Assembly (NCBI GenBank): GCA_021846285.1
Contig: JAJZCB010000028.1
Span: 1 to 39,001 of the forward strand
Length of the DNA: 39,001 bases
Direction: 5' to 3'
Origin: Bacillota bacterium
Lineage (GTDB): Bacteria > Bacillota > Bacilli > Alicyclobacillales > SLC66
This document shows positions 1 to 7,041 of this stretch, in pieces. The notes under the pieces were generated by a model. The model was not told the DNA's origin. It worked only from the letters and a program-made list of their open reading frames with translations, and did not search any database. Numbering within the stretch: the first letter of the stretch is position 1; each line of letters starts with the position of its first letter. The position numbers were made by a program, and so were the translations under genes.

Positions 1-2
1 CT

Positions 3-38
3 TACGACGTGAGCACAGATGTTGAGTGCGCGGAGTGA
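3..38 (+). CDS. C-terminal tail of an upstream gene (partial)
   Basis: The frame starting at base 3 is open from the window edge and reads YDVSTDVECAE before TGA at 36-38. The stop lies 6 bases before the ATG of the HAD gene and overlaps its presumed ribosome binding site, which is typical of tightly packed co-transcribed genes. Nothing can be said about its function. It may also be a chance open frame, because only 11 codons are visible. Confidence 0.3.
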   Translation, partial: YDVSTDVECAE

Positions 39-44
39 CACGTC

Positions 45-1058
45 ATGGCTAAGCTGGTGTTGTTTGATCTGGATGGTGTTCTGTTGTCGGAAGACGCCTA
101 CTTATACGCTGCGGCTGCAACAGTCGGAGAATTTGTTTCTCTCCTGCATCCGCATGTTCATTTCAACCGCCCGTGGGAGTCTTCCACTCTGGATGATTTC
201 CGATTGCTGCGCGAATGGTTTTTGCCGCCCATGCTCCTGCGCGCGTTGCGGGAACGGGCGCTCAACAGCAACTGGGACAAAGCATACGCGCTTGTGGTTT
301 TGGCAGGTTGCGAGATTGCTGCACGAAAGCATGATTTTGCCGTTCAACACTTTGGCGCGGCCGCCATGGAACAATTGCGGACCATTGCGGGAAGTGGTCA
401 GGCTCTGATCGCGGAACTCAGGGATCGGGAGCGAAGCATGGCGCGCCCATGCGTAGACCTGATTCGGTTGGGCGCCGAAGGCATGTGTGGTGGAAATGAA
501 CGGGAACTCGCCTCTTCAGGCGATTTGTTTTCTGCTGTCCAGACAGTGTTTCAGCGCTACTATCTGGGAAACGGTCACGCATCCACCGCCTGCCTGCGCA
601 GAGGAACGTGCGCATTGGAGACACTGTTGGCAGACAAGGGATTACTCCATGGATTGCTGAACAGTCTGCGCGATCGCGGCGCTACACTAGGCATCGGTAC
701 TGGGCGTCCGCGCGCGGAAGCGCAGAAGACCCTGCTCCGGTTCGGGCTCTGGAACGCATTTGCGCCAGACCGCATCTGTACGATCGATGAGGTGCGCAGG
801 GAGGAGGAGAGTATGGGCGCCGCGCCATTTGCTTTGGCTAAACCCCATCCATACACGTACCAACGCAGCGCGAATGGATTTTCGCCGGGCGATGTTTACG
901 TCATTGGCGATTCCGTGTCTGACGCCATCGCCGCGAGCCGCGCCGGGTTTCACTTTCTGGGAGTGGGCGACGCGCTGACTTTTGCAGGGGTGTCAGAGGA
1001 TCCCCCTGCCACCTTCCGTGTTGTGACAGACTTGCCGATCGATCGCTTCTTCCCGTAA
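45..1058 (+). CDS. HAD-family hydrolase
   Basis: This 337-residue protein carries the ordered motifs of a haloacid-dehalogenase-type phosphatase. Motif I is FDLDGVLL with the nucleophile Asp8 and the acid/base Asp10. Motif II is GIGTGRP near residue 216, motif III is the lysine in AKPHP near 265, and motif IV is GDSVSDA near 288. The long insert between motifs I and II (about residues 20-200) would form a helical cap, larger than in small phosphoglycolate phosphatases. The expected reaction is Mg-dependent phosphomonoester hydrolysis in the cytoplasm; the substrate cannot be told from the sequence. The ATG is preceded by GGAG nine bases upstream. A diiron protein gene follows 85 bases later in the same direction. 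Confidence 0.85.
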   Translation: MAKLVLFDLDGVLLSEDAYLYAAAATVGEFVSLLHPHVHFNRPWESSTLDDFRLLREWFLPPMLLRALRERALNSNWDKAYALVVLAGCEIAARKHDFAVQHFGAAAMEQLRTIAGSGQALIAELRDRERSMARPCVDLIRLGAEGMCGGNERELASSGDLFSAVQTVFQRYYLGNGHASTACLRRGTCALETLLADKGLLHGLLNSLRDRGATLGIGTGRPRAEAQKTLLRFGLWNAFAPDRICTIDEVRREEESMGAAPFALAKPHPYTYQRSANGFSPGDVYVIGDSVSDAIAASRAGFHFLGVGDALTFAGVSEDPPATFRVVTDLPIDRFFP

Positions 1059-1143
1059 ATCATGGTCCGATAAAGGTCTAACAGTCTGACGCAGGGCGTA
1101 GAATGTTGCTAATGACTATGGCCGGGGAGCGTGAATCGTCTAC

Positions 1144-2172
1144 ATGGATCATTCCAATGCCGCCCAGTTTCAACGACCGTTACACGTTCAACTGCTGGAG
1201 TCGCCGGAACTCGACGCGGCGTCCGCGCAGGCAATCACGCAGATCTACGCGCGAACGCACAGCCTGTGCGAGTCCGCCTTTCTGGAGGGCTGTAGTGATC
1301 AACGGAGCGAGTTTCACACGACACTGCATGCGTTACTGTCTACACACAGTGCCCATCCGCATAGTTGGGGCGCGCATAATCACCTGTCCCGAGTGGCATT
1401 TGAGATTCGCAAAGCGTTGTGGGAACGGTATCTGGGCTATGAATTGGGGCGGCTGGCGACACTGGACGTGGATCCTGTGCCAGAAGATCCCGAAAGTTTG
1501 ACCGAGTACCTGACAGAGATCAACGCCTATCATGAAGCGTCTCATCATCCGGTGTTCGCGTATCTGTGCGACGCGGCTCCGCTTGCTGACGTCAAAGCGT
1601 TCTTTTTTCAAGAGAGCCGCCTGGACGCGCATTTTGACGATCTCATCGCGCTGGCCCAGATTGGTCTTGACGGACCAGTCAAGGACGAATATGCGGACAA
1701 CTTTGCAGACGAGATGGGCCATGGCGATCCCGACCGCGTACACGCCAATCTGTTTCGTAACACCAGCGCCTACGTGCTGGACCACGGTCACATGGAACAC
1801 GCGGTTCAGACCGAGCCTTTTACGGAAGCGCTCGCCTGCAGCAACATGCAGCTAGGCATGGCGCTTGACCGCCGTCACGTGTGGCGGTTGGCGGGCTACC
1901 TCGCGGCTTTGGAACTAAACGCGCCGTTTCGCTGCCAACAGCTTGTGAGCGCATGCGAACGTCACGGCATGAAACGAAATCGCCTGGGGTATCTGACCGA
2001 GCACATCGATGCGGATGTAGGACACGCCGCGGGTTTCTTTGAAGAAATCATCAAACCGCTGGCCGCCTCGGACCGGCGGGCGTCGCTGGAAATCTCGCAG
2101 GGGTTTCTGCTCCGCCTGCAAACGTCAAAAGACTATTGCGACGCGATCCTGGACTCATTTTTGAAGCAGTGA
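1144..2172 (+). CDS. Haem-oxygenase-like diiron (iron-containing redox enzyme) family protein
   Basis: This 342-residue all-helical protein has the ligand pattern of the haem-oxygenase-like diiron oxidase/oxygenase superfamily: Glu157 in FFQES, Glu190 and His193 in DEMGH, and Glu286, Asp289, Asp291 and His294 in EHIDADVGH. Members of this fold bind two irons and activate oxygen on varied substrates; the substrate here is unknown. The frame is closed by TGA at 1132-1134, so ATG 1144 is the first standard start. GGGGAG lies at 1124-1129, somewhat far upstream. There is no signal peptide, so it should be cytoplasmic. A strong hairpin just after the stop suggests that the transcript ends here. 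Confidence 0.75.
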   Translation: MDHSNAAQFQRPLHVQLLESPELDAASAQAITQIYARTHSLCESAFLEGCSDQRSEFHTTLHALLSTHSAHPHSWGAHNHLSRVAFEIRKALWERYLGYELGRLATLDVDPVPEDPESLTEYLTEINAYHEASHHPVFAYLCDAAPLADVKAFFFQESRLDAHFDDLIALAQIGLDGPVKDEYADNFADEMGHGDPDRVHANLFRNTSAYVLDHGHMEHAVQTEPFTEALACSNMQLGMALDRRHVWRLAGYLAALELNAPFRCQQLVSACERHGMKRNRLGYLTEHIDADVGHAAGFFEEIIKPLAASDRRASLEISQGFLLRLQTSKDYCDAILDSFLKQ

Positions 2173-2193
2173 CCAGTCTGCGCGAATTTTCTT

Positions 2194-2215
2194 CCCGCCT
2201 GTCGCTACAGGCGGG
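2194..2215 (+). terminator. Intrinsic terminator-like hairpin after the diiron protein gene
   Basis: CCCGCCTG (2194-2201) and CAGGCGGG (2208-2215) form a perfect 8-bp GC-rich stem with a 6-base loop, followed by CTCTTT. It begins 21 bases after the stop codon. The T-run is short, so termination may be partial. Confidence 0.6.
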
Positions 2216-2338
2216 CTCTTTGCGGTAAAATGAGGCAAATGGATTGCGTATACGGCGGCGAATCGCCATATGGTGAGGTCGGCTGTCGGCTGAAAGAGAC
2301 GTTGGAGCAGGTCAGCGGGAAGAGGGCGGTAGAACGGG

Positions 2339-3733
2339 ATGAACGGTCGCTCGCAGTATGTGATGGGTCTATTGCAAAGGAACAATACACTGTCAGCGGC
2401 GATTGTCGACCGACATGGACAGGTGACGGGCATGGCGGAACGCGTGTTTGACGACGGGGAAACTGCGCAGGGGGAACTGGATGCGGACGCGTTACTGAGC
2501 GGCGCCATTACTCTAATTGAAACGGCGCTCCGACGGGCCGACATTTCAGCCTGGGAACTCTCTGCCATCGGGATTGCGGCGGCCGATGACATGATGGCAA
2601 TCTGGGATAGTGTGTCAGGAGCGCCTCTGGCGCCCATTCGGCCCCTTCCTGATAGAGATTTGACTGACGAGGATATGACTGAATGGTTGGAACTATGCCT
2701 GCAAAAAGCGAAGGAGCGGCGCGACACATCGTCAAGACGCGGCGCGTGCCGCGTTGGCGGTGTTGACAGTTGGCTGGTGTGGAATTTGACCCAGGGCACT
2801 ACTCATGTGCTGGCCTCTGGACACCGGTTTGCGGCGCACATGAAAACGTTGTTCCAGTCTCCCGAGATGGCGCCGGCTCTGCCGCGGATTGTGGATGAAC
2901 AGGGATCTCTCGGAACGATCAGCGCCACCTACTTGCATGGGGCGACTGTACCGATCACCGCTGTCACGACCATAGCGGGCAGTACGCTGTTTGGCGCCGC
3001 AATCTCAGGGCCCAACGAAGCGTTTGTCTCGTATCAGCACCAGGGATTTGCAGTGTTTCTCACTGCAGAGGAGAAGGATATCCGCATGGATGCGCTGGGT
3101 CGTATTACCAATCACCCTGTTCCCATGCGAAATTATACTCTTTACCCGCGCATGTTCGTTGGCCGCTTTGGAGCGCCGCAACTCGTTTTGGATTGGCTGG
3201 AGGGAAAGGGCGGTCTACGGTCGGCGGATCTCAAGGAACACCGGGAACTCGACAGACAGATCGCTCTGCCCCTGTTTACCGATCGGAGCGTGCTCGTGGG
3301 TTCCATGCCACAGGCCTTGGGCCGGTCGGCCATCGTTGGAATCGACTCTACGACCTCGCTGGATTCGATTTATGCCGCAGCCTTACGCGCCATGGCTTAT
3401 CACGTTGCCGAATTGGTGGAAAATGTGCAACGAGCCACGGGTCAACGCATTGTGCGTCTCCATACGGATGTGGGCGGTTATGCGCTGCCATCCCTGTTTT
3501 CGTTTCAAGCGGCGATCGTCGACAGACCGTTGACCGTGAGACAGGGTGACTCGGCCACGCTTGGAACCGCATTGTTGGCCGGTCTTGCCGCCGCAGTCTG
3601 GACTCCCGGCCAAGTCCTGGACTGGCTTGACAATGCGGGAACCACGGAGGTTTACGAACCCCACGGTCTGGATCCCTCACTGAGCGATGAACGACGCGCC
3701 TGGCGCCAGTTGTCCTGCGGAGTGTCGGGCTGA
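2339..3733 (+). CDS. Degenerate FGGY-family (glycerol kinase-like) protein, probable pseudokinase
   Basis: The 464-residue product aligns by eye with glycerol kinase: IWDSVSGAPLAPIR near residue 90, VDSWLVWNLTQGTTHV near 142-157 (GlpK has a VDTWLIWNLT motif), and a C-terminal ATPase-like half with a GGYALPS loop. The catalytic signatures are altered. The N-terminal phosphate-binding DQGTTS reads LQRNNTLS. The segment that in GlpK is AGDQQAALFGQ and carries the catalytic Asp reads AGSTLFGAAIS. The TYGTG motif is SYQHQG. The fold is therefore kept, but phosphotransfer is unlikely. TAG at 2330-2332 limits the start to ATG 2339 or the in-frame ATG 2363. It could serve as a binding or regulatory protein, or use a different chemistry. 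The family call is fairly sure and the activity is not. Confidence 0.7.
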   Translation: MNGRSQYVMGLLQRNNTLSAAIVDRHGQVTGMAERVFDDGETAQGELDADALLSGAITLIETALRRADISAWELSAIGIAAADDMMAIWDSVSGAPLAPIRPLPDRDLTDEDMTEWLELCLQKAKERRDTSSRRGACRVGGVDSWLVWNLTQGTTHVLASGHRFAAHMKTLFQSPEMAPALPRIVDEQGSLGTISATYLHGATVPITAVTTIAGSTLFGAAISGPNEAFVSYQHQGFAVFLTAEEKDIRMDALGRITNHPVPMRNYTLYPRMFVGRFGAPQLVLDWLEGKGGLRSADLKEHRELDRQIALPLFTDRSVLVGSMPQALGRSAIVGIDSTTSLDSIYAAALRAMAYHVAELVENVQRATGQRIVRLHTDVGGYALPSLFSFQAAIVDRPLTVRQGDSATLGTALLAGLAAAVWTPGQVLDWLDNAGTTEVYEPHGLDPSLSDERRAWRQLSCGVSG

Positions 3734-3773
3734 TAACAGCCTCACAAGCAGCCGATGCACCCCCTTCCGTCTT

Positions 3774-3801
3774 TTGAGTTTTGTTTTTAAACGCTTATAA
3801 T
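3774..3801 (+). promoter_or_regulatory. Sigma-A-type promoter of the peroxiredoxin gene
   Basis: TTGAGT (3774-3779) and a perfect TATAAT (3796-3801) are separated by 16 bases. The peroxiredoxin ATG lies 38 bases after the -10 box, with GAGGAGGG at 3826-3833 in between. A gene with signals this good is unlikely to be a decayed pseudogene. Confidence 0.65.
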
Positions 3802-3838
3802 AAGAGACGAGGGAAAAATCATATTGAGGAGGGATACG

Positions 3839-4321
3839 ATGCCAAAAGGTGCTACAGAGACCAAGACCCTGAAAGTTGGGGATCAGGCTCCGGATTTCAC
3901 GCTCCAGGCGCACGGCGGTCGCACCGTCACACTGTCTGAATTTCGCGGCAAAAACGTGCTGATCGCGTTTTATCCCTTAGACTGGACGCCCGTTTGAGGC
4001 GCGCAAATGCCATCCTACGAAGACGACCTCGCTCGCTTCGAGGAGCACAACGCCCAGGTTCTGGGCATCAGCGTAGACAGCTTGGCCAGTCATGAAGCTT
4101 GGCAGAAATCCATCGGGGGCATCACGTACCCGCTTTGCTCTGACTTCTATCCGCACGGATCAGTCGCTGAAAACTTCGGCGTGCTGCGGGCTGAAGGATA
4201 TAATGAGCGAGCGCTGTTCGTGATTGACGCGCAGGGTGTCGTGCGCTTCATTGACGTGCATCCGATCGACAAGCAGCCTGACAACGAAGAGATTTTCGAC
4301 GTACTCCGTCAGTTGCGGTAG
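3839..4321 (+). CDS. Peroxiredoxin (AhpC/TSA, Bcp/AhpE-like) with in-frame TGA at the catalytic position; candidate selenoprotein
   Basis: Read through the TGA at 3995-3997, the frame encodes a full-length 160-residue peroxiredoxin. It starts [20 protein letters not shown], continues with [16 protein letters not shown], has the active-site motif PLDWTPV-(TGA)-GAQMPSYE, and ends in a normal thioredoxin-fold C-terminus. Residue 53, encoded by TGA, is exactly the peroxidatic cysteine of the family, so selenocysteine is the most economical reading. Cys100 is the only other Cys/Sec-type residue and could act as resolving thiol. The gene has a good promoter, an excellent SD five bases before ATG 3839, and its own terminator. 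Calling the gene from the in-frame ATG 4007 would delete the catalytic residue and the first strands. Alternatives are a point nonsense mutation (TGC or TGT to TGA) or a sequencing error. No selenocysteine machinery gene is in the window. Confidence 0.8.
3996..4043 (+). promoter_or_regulatory. Candidate bacterial SECIS region downstream of the TGA codon
   Basis: Two pairings are visible by eye. GAGGCG (3996-4001) can pair with CG plus CCTC (4024-4025 and 4027-4030, A4026 bulged), enclosing about 22 bases right after the TGA. Alternatively CCTCG (4027-4031) pairs with CGAGG (4039-4043), with a 7-base loop starting 35 bases after the TGA. Bacterial SECIS elements are short hairpins in the coding region just after UGA. 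The guanine usually expected at the start of the apical loop is not obvious in the second hairpin. No folding was run, so this is only a candidate. Confidence 0.3.
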
Positions 4322-4345
4322 GTTTGCAACTGAGCGGACGACAAG

Positions 4346-4382
4346 AGCCCGGCCACCTTTACGCAAGTGCGGTGGCCGGGCT
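4346..4382. terminator. Bidirectional terminator between convergent genes
   Basis: AGCCCGGCCACC (4346-4357) and GGTGGCCGGGCT (4371-4382) form a perfect 12-bp stem with a 13-base loop. An outer ACGACA/TGTCGT pairing may extend it. It sits between the peroxiredoxin gene and the convergent GH18 gene and probably ends both transcripts. Confidence 0.7.
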
Positions 4383-4402
4383 TCTGTCGTATTTGGTGGC
4401 GA

Positions 4403-5746
4403 CTAGGCGATGACGGAACGGACGGCGTTCACAAGAGATGACCAGACGGACGTGGGCTCCAGGCCTAGATACCAGGCTGCGGCGCCTGCCAGATGATCCT
4501 GCGCTACAATGTCCGCAAACAGCAGCAGGGAGCGCCTGTCTTCCATCCAGATTTCGTGAGCAAACCCGCCTTGCACAAACGTTGCAAAGTGTAGACCCAG
4601 GCTGCGATTCCAGCGGATTTTGGCCTTCTGCTGAGCTACAATGTCACGCATTTGCACAAGCGACAGCGCTGTACTTGAAACCACTGACCCGTTTGGATTC
4701 AGTGTCCATTCCTGGGTGTAAAACGGCAGGCCAAGGATCAACTTGCGTGCAGGAACACCCGTTTGGATCATGTCCTTCACAGATCCTTTCACCCAAGGCA
4801 AAGAGGCCGTCGGCCCTGCCGTCTGTTCGCCCCCCCAATACTCATCATATCCCATTAGCACTATGTAGTTGGCGGCTTTCGCGAGAGCGGCGTGATTATA
4901 GGGACCGCTGTTGTTGCCAAACGCGATATCGGGAGGCAAGTCTACCGATAGCGCAAGGCCGTGTTTGTGAAGCGCGTTGGCCAGGACCGTCACGAATCGG
5001 GTGTAATTCCAGCGATCCTCCGGGAAGAGACCCTCAAAATCCAGATTGATGCCATTGATTCCCGACTGTACGGCTATCTGGACGATGTGCGCGATCAACT
5101 TGTCCTGTTGGTCGCGGTATTGCAAAATCTGGTGACTGAGCGCTCCATTGAAACCATTGTCGACAACCGCCCAAGTTTGCACGCCCATCTGCTTGGCCTT
5201 TCTCACGACGCCCGGTTCAATTTGGCCGGCGATAGCGCCGTTCAACCCATCGACGTGGAGCCACTTGGGCGCAAGAACCGTGAGGCCAGGCGTCTGTGCA
5301 AGAGTGGCCTCCAGATTCGTTGCTCCTGTGTCAAGCGCCCAGCCAACTGTCAATCGGTGTGAATCGGAGACCCTGCGTGCCAGTGTGTTGACGACGCTTG
5401 ACCATGGAACAACATGAGGGGGCTGTGAAGGTGGTGCGACAGCGACCGCTTGCGAGGTGTGATACGCTGACAGACCGCTCATGGACAGTAGGGCGAACGA
5501 TAGAGACGCACTGAGCGGCGATGGCCATTTGGCAGGTTCAATCTGCATGACCGCAGTCGTCTCGAGGGCGTGGAAGAACGTTTGGCCTGATGCCAGAGCG
5601 AGTCTTGCAGTCTTGCCGCCGCCGTATAGCGACAGGGCAAGCAGCAGTCCTGCAAGGGTTGTAGCCATAAACAGCATCGCTGTCAGGAGGTGGAAACCGA
5701 GTTGGTTCTGTCTCCGGTTCCGGCGGATCTTTTGTTGGCCGATCAT
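4403..5746 (-). CDS. Membrane-anchored GH18-family glycosidase-like protein
   Basis: The 447-residue product begins with a basic stretch and a membrane segment at about residues 18-42. A second hydrophobic patch lies near 77-93, then a GH18 TIM barrel from about 115. The barrel motif reads NGINLDFEGL (231-240), keeping the last Asp (236) and the catalytic acid Glu238 of the DxxDxDxE pattern while the earlier acids are Asn. The later MGYDEYWGG (298-306) and KLILGLPFYTQEW blocks are typical of spore-cortex or cell-wall GH18 proteins of the YaaH/YdhD/SleL kind. No LysM repeats are seen. It probably acts outside the membrane on peptidoglycan or a related N-acetylglucosamine polymer, or only binds it. 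AAAGGAG lies just upstream of ATG 5746. It is divergent from the MBL gene. Confidence 0.75.
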   Translation of the reverse strand: MIGQQKIRRNRRQNQLGFHLLTAMLFMATTLAGLLLALSLYGGGKTARLALASGQTFFHALETTAVMQIEPAKWPSPLSASLSFALLSMSGLSAYHTSQAVAVAPPSQPPHVVPWSSVVNTLARRVSDSHRLTVGWALDTGATNLEATLAQTPGLTVLAPKWLHVDGLNGAIAGQIEPGVVRKAKQMGVQTWAVVDNGFNGALSHQILQYRDQQDKLIAHIVQIAVQSGINGINLDFEGLFPEDRWNYTRFVTVLANALHKHGLALSVDLPPDIAFGNNSGPYNHAALAKAANYIVLMGYDEYWGGEQTAGPTASLPWVKGSVKDMIQTGVPARKLILGLPFYTQEWTLNPNGSVVSSTALSLVQMRDIVAQQKAKIRWNRSLGLHFATFVQGGFAHEIWMEDRRSLLLFADIVAQDHLAGAAAWYLGLEPTSVWSSLVNAVRSVIA

Positions 5747-5919
5747 GGGTACTCCTTTCGATCACTGCGCTGACTCTCTCAAAATTGTCGTCATGCGGCA
5801 AAGTAGGTTCACTGTACCCTATGCGCGACTCTATGACTCTAGTACAGGAGATCCACGGGTGGCGGCGACGTCGACTGACGAGTACAATTCAGTGGAGGAC
5901 CATAAGGAGGCTTCATGAT

Positions 5920-6903
5920 TTGACAACAAGTGCAAACGTGGCACAAATCGCGCCCGGGGTTTATCGTTGTGCCTTGCCAACCGGGTTTTCAGTGGGAGAT
6001 GTGCATGCGTATCTGGTTCCTGACGAACAGGGTGTTATGGTGGTTGACGCAGGACTGGGTACGGAAGAGTCAATGGCTGCCTTGGAACAGGGGCTCAGTG
6101 ACATTGGTTGTGCACCAGATCAGGTTCATACCATCGTGTTGACTCATGGGCACGCAGATCATGCAGGCGGAGCTGCCGCACTTAAGGAACGTACGGGCGC
6201 CCGCCTGATCGGCCATCCTCTGTTAATGAGGTGGTTGCAGCCTACACGGGAGTCGATGCGTGCGGAAGACGAATTTTTCGAGCAGTTATACCGCGCATGT
6301 GGATTGTCCCGCTTATTGTGGGAGGCTGCCCGCGTGGAGCGGAATTCGTACCGCCAAATGGTGCGGCCCGTGAGTCCGGATGGGAACGCGACGGAGGGTG
6401 ACATCGTCCGCGGCTGGCGCATCGTATACACACCGGGGCACTCTGAGAGCCACATCTCGCTATGGCGGGAACACGATCGCGTGATGATTGGAGGAGACGT
6501 GTGCATCCAACATATTTCCGCGAACGCCCTGATCGAACCGGATGAGGAGTGCTTCGGCAGGATACAGAGTGTCGCACGGTTTCGGGAGACGTTTTTGAAG
6601 CTGCTTGCGCTGAAAACTTCGGCGATCTTGCCGGGTCACGGCGAGTCCATCGCTGATCCGCAGACACTGATTGCCCGTCGCCTGCGAGATCAGGATACGC
6701 GGATTGCGCAGCTTATGACGGCGATTGGCGCGGACGAGTGTACAGTGTGGGAACTGGCCTCCGCGCTGTTTCCGCGTCATCTCAAGGAGATTACGCTCAT
6801 TGTGTCCGAAGTGTTAGGACACCTTGATTTCGCGCAGACCGTCGGTCAAGTCACAAGCAGTTGCGATACAAACGGAGCTGTCCGTTACCGACTGGCGCCA
6901 TGA
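5920..6903 (+). CDS. Metallo-beta-lactamase-fold hydrolase
   Basis: The protein has the zinc ligands of the MBL superfamily: THGHADH at residues 75-81, then GHSESH, GGDV and a GHGES block, followed by a C-terminal helical or winged-helix extension. I choose TTG 5920 as start because AAGGAGG (5904-5910) lies nine bases before it and the mature N-terminus then begins just ahead of the conserved AQIAPGVYR. The frame is open further upstream, and the more obvious ATG at 5915 is out of frame and stops after two codons. The length of 327 residues fits hydrolases of the glyoxalase II/LACTB2 type. The substrate is unknown. It is predicted cytoplasmic with no signal peptide. Confidence 0.8.
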   Translation: MTTSANVAQIAPGVYRCALPTGFSVGDVHAYLVPDEQGVMVVDAGLGTEESMAALEQGLSDIGCAPDQVHTIVLTHGHADHAGGAAALKERTGARLIGHPLLMRWLQPTRESMRAEDEFFEQLYRACGLSRLLWEAARVERNSYRQMVRPVSPDGNATEGDIVRGWRIVYTPGHSESHISLWREHDRVMIGGDVCIQHISANALIEPDEECFGRIQSVARFRETFLKLLALKTSAILPGHGESIADPQTLIARRLRDQDTRIAQLMTAIGADECTVWELASALFPRHLKEITLIVSEVLGHLDFAQTVGQVTSSCDTNGAVRYRLAP

Positions 6904-7041
6904 GGCCATAAGGCGATGTCTGTTACAGGCGTCTTATCCCGAACCTTTTTGGAACAGGCATTGTAATTTCTTTTGACAGGAGACTGAATCCGTCTGTTCC
7001 GTTCCATACTTGAGAGTGTGGGGAAAGGGGCGGAGAGTCCA

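Noticed and set aside
2230-2451. A 73-codon plus-strand frame before the glycerol-kinase-like gene
   Set aside because: It overlaps the start of that gene in another frame, begins just after a terminator hairpin, and has no clear SD.
2155-2799. A 214-codon open frame on the minus strand
   Set aside because: It overlaps the glycerol-kinase-like gene and a terminator; the Ser/Arg/Pro-rich translation has no motif.
4007-4321. A 104-residue protein starting at ATG 4007
   Set aside because: It is the C-terminal two thirds of the peroxiredoxin; the ATG has no SD, and the catalytic residue and first strands lie upstream in the same frame beyond the TGA.
6973-7010. TTGACA (6973-6978) as the -35 of the membrane-anchored unknown gene
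   Set aside because: The nearest -10-like CATACT is 26 bases away, too far for a sigma-A promoter.
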